Shown piece by piece: positions 1-4,002 of a stretch of DNA of 6,230 nucleotides. Positions within the stretch are counted from its first letter, which is position 1, and the number at the start of each line of letters is the position of its first letter. The notes under the pieces were generated by a model, which did no database searches, had not been told where the DNA came from, and saw nothing but the letters and a program-made list of their open reading frames with translations. The translations under genes and the position numbers were made by a program. This stretch comes from Planctomycetia bacterium (lineage in GTDB: Bacteria; Planctomycetota; Planctomycetia; Gemmatales; Gemmataceae). The DNA lies in NCBI GenBank assembly GCA_005773755.1, contig SXHE01000023.1, positions 1 to 6,230 of the forward strand, written 5' to 3'.

Positions 1-1422
1 ACCTCGGACCACCTGTTCTTCGAGCCGCTGACGCCCGAAGACGTGCTGAACATCAACGACCGCATGAAGCCGCAAGGGGTGATCGTCCAGTTCGGCGGGC
101 AGACTCCGCTAAACCTCGCCAAGCCGCTGGAGCTGGCCGGCGTACCGATCATCGGCACCAGCGTGGACGACATCGACGTGGCCGAGAACCGCGAGCGGTT
201 CGCCAGGCTCGTGACCGATCTGAAGCTGCACCAGCCGGCGAACGGCACGGCAATCGACGTCGCGCAGGCGCTGCGTGTCGCGCGCAAGATCGGGTTCCCG
301 ATTCTCGTGCGCCCCAGCTTCGTCCTGGGCGGGCGCGACATGCGCATCGTCTACAACGAGGACGAGCTGACGACCTACATGCACCGCGTCGAGCCGGAGC
401 TGTCGAAGGACCGGCCGGTGCTGATCGACCAGTTCCTCGACAACGCCACCGAGGTCGATGTCGATTGCCTGTGCGACGGCACCCGCACCGTGATCGGCGG
501 GGTGATGCAACACATTGAGGAAGCCGGCATCCACAGCGGCGACTCGGCGTGCGTGATCCCGCCGCACAGCCTGCCGGCCGAGGTGATCGCGGAGATCAAG
601 GTTCAGGCCCGCAAGCTGGCGACCGGGCTGAACGTGAAGGGGCTGATGAACATCCAGTTCGCGGTCGCCGGCATCCGCGCCGACGGCACCGCGACCGACA
701 CGCCGAAGGTGTACATCCTCGAAGCCAACCCGCGGGCCAGCCGTACCGTGCCGTTCGTGTCGAAGGCCACAGGCGTGCCGCTCGCACGGCTCGCGGCGCT
801 CGTCATGGTCGGCAAGACGCTGGACGAACTGGGCGTCAATGACGAGGTGATTCCGACACACTACTCGATCAAGGAGAGCGTGTTCCCGTTCAACAAGTTC
901 ACCGGGGTGGACATCATCCTCGGACCGGAAATGAAGTCCACCGGCGAGGTCATGGGCATCGACGACAGTATGCCGATGGCGTTCGCGAAGGCGCAGCTCG
1001 CCGCGAGTTCCGCGCTGCCGGCCAGCGGCACGGTGTTCGTTTCGGTGGCGAACCGCGACAAGGACGCGCTGCTGCCGCTGGCCCGCGGGTTCGCGGGCCT
1101 CGGCTACAACCTGATCGCCCCCCGCGGCACGGCCAAGTTCCTGACCGAGCGCGGGGGGCCCGTGCGCGAGGTGCCGAAGCTGGCCGAGGGGCGGCCGAAC
1201 CTGATCGACATGCTGGTGAACGGCGAGGTGTCACTGGTGATTAACACCCCGACCGGGCGCGGCAGTTCGACCGACGAGGCCAAGATCCGGGCCGCGGCGG
1301 TCGCCAACCGCGTGACCGCGATCACCACGATCTCCGCGGCACAAGCCGCGATGGAGGCGTGCCGCGCGCTGAAGAATCAGCCGCTCACGGTGAAGGCGTT
1401 GCAGGACCGGTTCCCGGGGTGA
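1..1422 (+). CDS. carB: Carbamoyl-phosphate synthase large subunit, C-terminal part (5' end outside window)
   Basis: The frame is open from base 1 and ends at TGA 1420-1422, giving 473 residues. CarB proteins are usually about 1,070 residues, so roughly the last 45% is present. CarB makes carbamoyl phosphate from ammonia (delivered by CarA), bicarbonate and two ATP, feeding pyrimidine and arginine synthesis in the cytoplasm. Visible in order (window residues): the end of the first half with VIVQFGGQTPLNLA (about 27-40), the second ATP-grasp domain with FVLGGR (107-112), HIEEAGIHSGDS (171-182) and NPRASRTVPF (243-252), then LGPEMKSTGEVMG (about 307-319). The MGS-like allosteric domain runs from about residue 341 to the end and contains VINTPTGRGSSTDE. 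In E. coli this last domain binds UMP, IMP and ornithine; its use here is inferred. The nearest downstream gene is on the other strand, so carB ends its transcription unit. The frame shows no damage. Confidence 0.97.
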   Translation, partial: TSDHLFFEPLTPEDVLNINDRMKPQGVIVQFGGQTPLNLAKPLELAGVPIIGTSVDDIDVAENRERFARLVTDLKLHQPANGTAIDVAQALRVARKIGFPILVRPSFVLGGRDMRIVYNEDELTTYMHRVEPELSKDRPVLIDQFLDNATEVDVDCLCDGTRTVIGGVMQHIEEAGIHSGDSACVIPPHSLPAEVIAEIKVQARKLATGLNVKGLMNIQFAVAGIRADGTATDTPKVYILEANPRASRTVPFVSKATGVPLARLAALVMVGKTLDELGVNDEVIPTHYSIKESVFPFNKFTGVDIILGPEMKSTGEVMGIDDSMPMAFAKAQLAASSALPASGTVFVSVANRDKDALLPLARGFAGLGYNLIAPRGTAKFLTERGGPVREVPKLAEGRPNLIDMLVNGEVSLVINTPTGRGSSTDEAKIRAAAVANRVTAITTISAAQAAMEACRALKNQPLTVKALQDRFPG

Positions 1423-1429
1423 TGGCGAA

Positions 1430-1484
1430 CCCGGAGCGTGAGCGACGGTGTGCTACTCCCACACCCCGTCGCTCACGCTCCGGG
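1430..1484. repeat. Long near-perfect hairpin after carB, possible interspersed palindromic repeat
   Basis: Arm CCCGGAGCGTGAGCGACGG (1430-1448) is exactly complementary to 1466-1484, a 19-bp perfect stem. It extends by four more pairs (TGTG 1449-1452 with CACA 1460-1463) if C1464-C1465 bulge out, leaving a 7-base loop (1453-1459). It starts 8 bases after the carB stop and ends 14 bases before the end of the convergent minus-strand gene. Neither side has a T-run, so it is not a canonical intrinsic terminator. It could still mark or stabilise the 3' ends of both convergent transcripts. Its length and perfection suggest a mobile or repeated palindrome of the REP type, but copy number cannot be judged from one window. 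Confidence 0.75.
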
Positions 1485-1497
1485 CCGACGTACTCCC

Positions 1498-1833
1498 TTA
1501 TGCCGCCTGCTTCCCCGCGGAGTTCATCAGCGCCTGTAACCCCTGGACGTGCTTGCACCGGTGGGCGTGCTGGTAGGTGCCGTGGTAGATCGCGTCCGGG
1601 CAGGTGCAGTGCCACTCGACGCGGCCGTCGTCGGTGCGCTCGGCGGCGACCTGGTACTCCTCGCGCCCGCCGGTCACGGTCCACGTCATCACGCACCCCG
1701 GTTCGGTCGGCTCGGGGTTGCGGTACGTCACGTTGAACTGGTACGGGGCCGGGGTCCGCTTCCGGTCGGGGCCGGGCAGAACGACCGTCACGATGGCGAA
1801 CGACGCACGCGGTTGGGCCTTTGTTGTGGTCAC
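1498..1833 (-). CDS. Small SWIM zinc-finger-like protein of unknown function
   Basis: This minus-strand frame encodes 111 residues and stops at TAA (1498-1500). The start is GTG at 1831-1833. A good Shine-Dalgarno GAGGG (1840-1844) lies 6 bases upstream, and the first in-frame stop upstream is at 1873-1875. The C-terminal part reads WHCTCPD (74-80), then RCKHVQGLQAL (92-102). Cys76, Cys78, Cys93 and His95 fit the SWIM zinc-binding pattern CxCx(n)CxH with n = 14. SWIM domains are known in SWI2/SNF2 ATPases, MuDR-type transposases and stand-alone bacterial proteins, where they bind nucleic acid or protein. The first 70 residues look like a small beta-rich region with no motif I recognise. There is no signal peptide or membrane segment. 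It converges on carB and diverges from the folate gene, so it appears to be a single-gene unit. The zinc-finger call is fairly firm; the function is unknown. Confidence 0.75.
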   Translation of the reverse strand: MTTTKAQPRASFAIVTVVLPGPDRKRTPAPYQFNVTYRNPEPTEPGCVMTWTVTGGREEYQVAAERTDDGRVEWHCTCPDAIYHGTYQHAHRCKHVQGLQALMNSAGKQAA

Positions 1834-1871
1834 GGCGCACCCTCGGAAAAGGTGGTTGGTTTGGTTAAGGA

Positions 1872-1877
1872 ATTATA
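1872..1877 (-). promoter_or_regulatory. Candidate -10 box (TATAAT) for the SWIM-like gene
   Basis: Read on the minus strand, 1877 to 1872 is TATAAT, a perfect sigma-70-type -10 hexamer in otherwise very GC-rich DNA. It lies 38 bases upstream of the GTG start of the 1498-1833 gene and would give a leader of about 30 bases that includes the GAGGG ribosome site. No convincing -35 is present at 16-18 bases spacing (TCGGTT at 1895-1900 matches poorly), and the expected spacer is filled by a CG repeat. The call rests on the hexamer and its placement. Confidence 0.5.
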
Positions 1878-1955
1878 CCCCCGCGCGCGCGCGGAACCGA
1901 TGTCCGTAGCCCGCGCCGGCGGTAGACTGACAGCACCCCGAACGGAGTCCCGCTG

Positions 1956-2594
1956 ATGGATAACCCCCTCGCGACCCAGACCACCGACCCGCAGACGATG
2001 AAGCAGTTCATCCGCGAAATGGCGCGGAAGAACCGCGTCGCGCAACCGAACAAGGACCCGCTCAGCCGCGACATCTGCGCGAAGTTCATGGCCCTGCCCG
2101 CCTACGCCGCCGCGAAGACCGTGATGTGGTACGTCGACGCCGGGAGCGAGGTGCGCACGCGCCACACGCTGCCCGAGGCCCTCACGCACGGCAAGCGCGT
2201 CGTGGTGCCGTGGTGCGTTGTCGAAACGAACGAGTTGGAGCTGTTCCACCTCGAAGACATGAGTGAACTGGTGGAAGGCGCGTACAAGATTCTGGAACCG
2301 AAGGCCGAGTTGCGGTTGCTCCCCGCGAAGCGCCTGCAGCCGGCCGAACTCGACCTGGTGATGGTCCCCGGCACCGCGTTCGATCTGCGCGGCGCGCGCA
2401 TGGGGCAGGGCAAGGGCTACTACGACCGACTGCTCGCCAACGCCCGCCCCGACGCCCCGCTGGTCGCGCTCGGCTTCGAGTGCCAGATCTTCGCTTCGAT
2501 CCCGGTCGCCGAACACGACGTGTTCATGGACGCGGTGATTACCGAGACGCGGACGATTCCCGGCAACGGGCGGGGCGTCACGAAAAAGGGCTGA
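1956..2594 (+). CDS. ygfA: 5-formyltetrahydrofolate cyclo-ligase (MTHF synthetase)
   Basis: The 212-residue product matches the 5-FTHF cyclo-ligase family (typically about 180-210 residues). The enzyme uses ATP and Mg2+ to convert 5-formyl-THF to 5,10-methenyl-THF in the cytoplasm, returning an inhibitory folate to the one-carbon pool. Visible features: a basic N-terminal helix (FIREMARKNRVA, 18-29), VMWYVDAGSEV (56-66, nucleotide/folate fold core), the signature VPGTAFD (137-143) followed by GARMGQGKGYYDRLL (146-160, phosphate-binding loop), and EHDVFMDAVITE (186-197) near the C-terminus. ATG 1956 is chosen because GGAG (1944-1947) lies 8 bases upstream and the homologous core starts soon after. 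The stop is TGA. The upstream gene is divergent and 169 bases follow before the next gene, so it is probably monocistronic. A weak -10 (TAGACT, 1923-1928) is possible but has no clear -35. Confidence 0.93.
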   Translation: MDNPLATQTTDPQTMKQFIREMARKNRVAQPNKDPLSRDICAKFMALPAYAAAKTVMWYVDAGSEVRTRHTLPEALTHGKRVVVPWCVVETNELELFHLEDMSELVEGAYKILEPKAELRLLPAKRLQPAELDLVMVPGTAFDLRGARMGQGKGYYDRLLANARPDAPLVALGFECQIFASIPVAEHDVFMDAVITETRTIPGNGRGVTKKG

Positions 2595-2653
2595 ATAATC
2601 CGGCCCGGTGTTCCGTCTCAGCGATTGGACCGCGTTCGACCCCCCACCAAACG

Positions 2654-2670
2654 CCCGAATCTGTTTCGGG
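2654..2670 (+). other. Short inverted repeat downstream of the cyclo-ligase gene
   Basis: CCCGAA (2654-2659) pairs with TTCGGG (2665-2670) around a TCTGT loop. A T-containing stretch (ACTTGCTTTCT) follows, but it is not a true U-run. It could be a weak terminator for the 1956-2594 gene, 60 bases past its stop. A 6-bp stem can easily arise by chance. Confidence 0.25.
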
Positions 2671-2672
2671 AC

Positions 2673-2700
2673 TTGCTTTCTGACGGCGCGGCCTTACGAT
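2673..2700 (+). promoter_or_regulatory. Candidate sigma-70-type promoter for the first thioredoxin-like gene
   Basis: TTGCTT (2673-2678) and TACGAT (2695-2700) are separated by 16 bases and match the -35 and -10 consensus at 3 and 4 of 6 positions. The predicted start near 2707 would leave a leader of about 55 bases before ATG 2764. That leader contains a dyad, CGGGAA-CTG-TTCCCG (2723-2737), which could be a protein-binding site or a small leader hairpin. The 2595-2763 gap shows nothing else convincing. Confidence 0.35.
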
Positions 2701-2763
2701 CTCTTCGGCCTTTCCGCCGGTGCGGGAACTGTTCCCGACCCGGCCTTACAGTAGGAGTGTCCC

Positions 2764-3303
2764 ATGCGCGTTCTGTTCACCCTCGGTCTGGCTGTGGCCC
2801 TGTCGGTCTCGTTCGCCAACGGCGCGGACATCAAGTCCGGCCCGGACAAGAAGATCGCCGGCGCGTTCAACGTGAAGGCGTTCACCGGCGAGAAGGCCGG
2901 CAAGTCGCTGTGCTACGTCTGCAAGTTCGGTGGCGAGGCCCGCCCGGCCGTCGTCCTCATCTTCACCCAGAAGGCCGACGACAACCTGGTCGCTCTCGTG
3001 AAGGCCGTTGACGGCGTCCAGAAGAACAACGAGAAGCTGGGCACCGTGGTCGTCGGCGTCGGCGGCGTGCAAGGCGCGGACCTCGAGAAGCTCCAGAAGG
3101 ATCACAAGCTGACGACCGCGCTGACCGTTGCCGAAGACAAGGACGGCCCGGACGCGTACAAGCTCAACAAGGACGCCGCCGTGACCGTGCTCGTGTACAC
3201 CAAGGGCGGCAACATCACCAACAACTTCGCGTTCAAGACGACGAAGGAAGCCGCTGAGAAGGCCAAGGAAATTGCCGCCGCCGCCGAGAAGGCCGTCAAG
3301 TAA
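2764..3303 (+). CDS. Secreted thioredoxin-like protein with CYVC motif (Cys paralogue)
   Basis: The product has 179 residues. ATG 2764 is preceded by a strong AGGAG (2753-2757) at 6 bases spacing. Residues 1-20 form a Sec-type signal peptide: Arg2, a hydrophobic core, and likely cleavage after SFANG or nearby. The mature part begins with a KSGPDKKIAGAF segment, then a beta strand and Cys50-Tyr-Val-Cys53, followed by a strand (PAVVLIFTQK, 61-70). Near the C-terminus AVTVLVYTKGGN resembles the late strand-turn of thioredoxin folds, and the protein ends in an Ala/Lys/Glu-rich helix. The CxxC placed before a core strand suggests thiol-disulphide or peroxiredoxin-like redox chemistry outside the cytoplasm; the exact activity is not known. 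Typical thioredoxins have a WCGPC site, which is absent, so this is a divergent family. The gene is followed by a strong terminator and a tandem paralogue about 67% identical (hand count over the mature region, no gaps). Confidence 0.85.
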   Translation: MRVLFTLGLAVALSVSFANGADIKSGPDKKIAGAFNVKAFTGEKAGKSLCYVCKFGGEARPAVVLIFTQKADDNLVALVKAVDGVQKNNEKLGTVVVGVGGVQGADLEKLQKDHKLTTALTVAEDKDGPDAYKLNKDAAVTVLVYTKGGNITNNFAFKTTKEAAEKAKEIAAAAEKAVK

Positions 3304-3334
3304 GTCCCGCTCGCGGATCGATGTACAGTCACGT

Positions 3335-3369
3335 GCCCCGTTCAGAACCGTTCTGAACGGGGCTTTTTT
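3335..3369 (+). terminator. Strong intrinsic (Rho-independent) terminator
   Basis: A 13-bp perfect stem (GCCCCGTTCAGAA 3335-3347 with 3351-3363) closes on a CCG triloop and runs directly into six T (3364-3369). This is a textbook terminator for the 2764-3303 gene, 31 bases after its TAA. Its T-run ends only 16 bases before the ATG of the second paralogue, so it also forms part of that gene's upstream context. Confidence 0.93.
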
Positions 3370-3385
3370 CTTACCAGAGGTTCCC

Positions 3386-3928
3386 ATGCGATCGGTTTCA
3401 CTCCTCGCCCTCGCGGCCCTCGCGCTGGCGTCGCCCGCGCCCGCGGACGAACTGAAGTCCGGCCCCGACAAGAAGATCGGCGGCTCGTTCCAGGTCACCG
3501 CGTACAGCGGCGACAACAAGGGCAAGACCCTCTGCTATGTCTGAAAGTTCAACGGGGAAGCGCGTCCCGCTGTGGTGGTGATCTTCACCCAGAAGGCGGA
3601 CGAGCACTTGGCCAGTTTGGTCAAGGCGGTAGACGAGGTGCAGTCGAAGAACGCGGACCTGGGTACGCTCGTGGTCGGGATCAGCGGAGTGAAGGGGCCC
3701 GACCTCGAGAAGCTCCAAACTACTCACAAGTTCACGACCCCACTGACCGTGGCCGAAGATGCTGACGGGCCGAAGCGGTATCAACTCAACAAAGAAGCCG
3801 CCGTCACGGTGATCGTGTACAAGGAAGGCGGTATGATTCACAAGAACTTCGCCTTCAAGGACACCAAGAGCGCCGCGGAGAAGGCGAAAGAGATCGTCGC
3901 CGCGACCAACGCGGCACTCAAGCCGTGA
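3386..3928 (+). CDS. Secreted thioredoxin-like protein with in-frame TGA: candidate selenoprotein (CYVU)
   Basis: Read through one internal TGA, the frame from ATG 3386 to TGA 3926-3928 gives 180 residues, matching the 179-residue upstream paralogue. AGAGG (3376-3380) lies 5 bases before the ATG. Residues 1-20 form a signal peptide (MRSVSLLALAALALA, then SPAPA). The mature part carries KSGPDKKIGGSF (24-35), Cys50-Tyr-Val and then TGA at codon 53 in place of Cys, followed by KFNGEARPAVVVIFTQK. The rest of the fold (AVTVIVYKEGGM and the C-terminal helix) is intact. An ordinary gene caller would report a 52-residue stub (3386-3544) and an unrelated-looking 118-residue piece from GTG 3572, which has no ribosome site. 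A UGA at a redox Cys position with a Cys homologue next door is the standard sign of selenocysteine. The alternative is a recent TGC-to-TGA nonsense mutation, or a sequence error. Codon choice is slightly less GC-biased than in the first copy. Confidence 0.65.
3542..3544 (+). other. In-frame TGA, candidate selenocysteine codon
   Basis: Codon 53 of the 3386-3928 frame is TGA. The aligned codon of the upstream paralogue (2920-2922) is TGC, Cys53, one base different. The preceding three codons (Cys-Tyr-Val) and the following Lys-Phe are identical in protein sequence. No other in-frame stop occurs until 3926. Confidence 0.6.
3554..3589 (+). promoter_or_regulatory. Possible bacterial SECIS-like hairpin after the TGA
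   Basis: By hand, 3554-3560 (GGGGAAG) pairs with 3583-3589 (CTTCACC) with one mismatch. An inner, wobble-containing stem (CGTC 3563-3566 with GGTG 3577-3580, plus C3568-G3575) leads to a six-base loop that starts with G (3569). The loop begins 24 bases after the TGA. Known bacterial SECIS elements sit right after the UGA, with the loop about 16-37 bases away and a G among the first two loop bases, so the geometry fits. Competing folds exist (AGCG-CGTCC-CGCT at 3559-3571, and GGTG-ATCTT-CACC at 3577-3589), and the Cys paralogue can also form a hairpin here. The call is therefore weak. Confidence 0.25.
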
Positions 3929-3948
3929 GCCGCCGCCGTGTGACACCC

Positions 3949-3974
3949 GCGCCGGGGTCGCGTGACCCCGGCGC
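3949..3974 (+). terminator. GC-rich hairpin without T-run between the TGA gene and the haem-protein gene
   Basis: GCGCCGGGGTC (3949-3959) pairs perfectly with 3964-3974 (11 bp, loop GCGT). It sits 20 bases after the stop of the second paralogue and 28 bases before the next ATG. The following bases (ACGAAACCC) lack the T-run of an intrinsic terminator. It may be a partial terminator or an mRNA-stabilising hairpin in a common transcript. Confidence 0.45.
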
Positions 3975-4002
3975 ACGAAACCCACGAAGGTTTGCACCTC
4001 CC

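Larger units (their letters stand above)
2764..3928 (+). repeat. Tandem gene duplication of thioredoxin-like proteins
   Basis: The two adjacent genes (2764-3303 and 3386-3928) align end to end without gaps, with Cys50 and position 53 at the same residue numbers. I count 107 identities in 159 aligned mature residues. Many codons differ only at the third base, so the duplication is not recent. Signal peptides are the least conserved part. Confidence 0.9.

Noticed and set aside
109..861. Minus-strand open frame of 250 codons opposite carB
   Set aside because: carB on the plus strand is certain; this is an antisense shadow with a biased composition.
1385..1840. Alternative minus-strand frame of 151 codons overlapping the SWIM-like gene
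   Set aside because: It is Arg/Pro-rich with no motif, and runs through the palindrome into carB. The 1498-1833 frame has the zinc ligands and a better-placed ribosome site.
1..2594. carB and the folate cyclo-ligase as one operon
   Set aside because: A minus-strand gene and a divergent promoter region lie between them.
3324..3329. TACAGT as a -10 box for the second thioredoxin-like gene
   Set aside because: It matches only 4 of 6, has no identified -35, and its transcript would run directly into the strong terminator.
3572..3928. Independent 118-residue gene starting at GTG 3572
   Set aside because: There is no ribosome site before it and it would begin in the middle of a conserved core strand. 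It is the continuation of the 3386 frame past the TGA.
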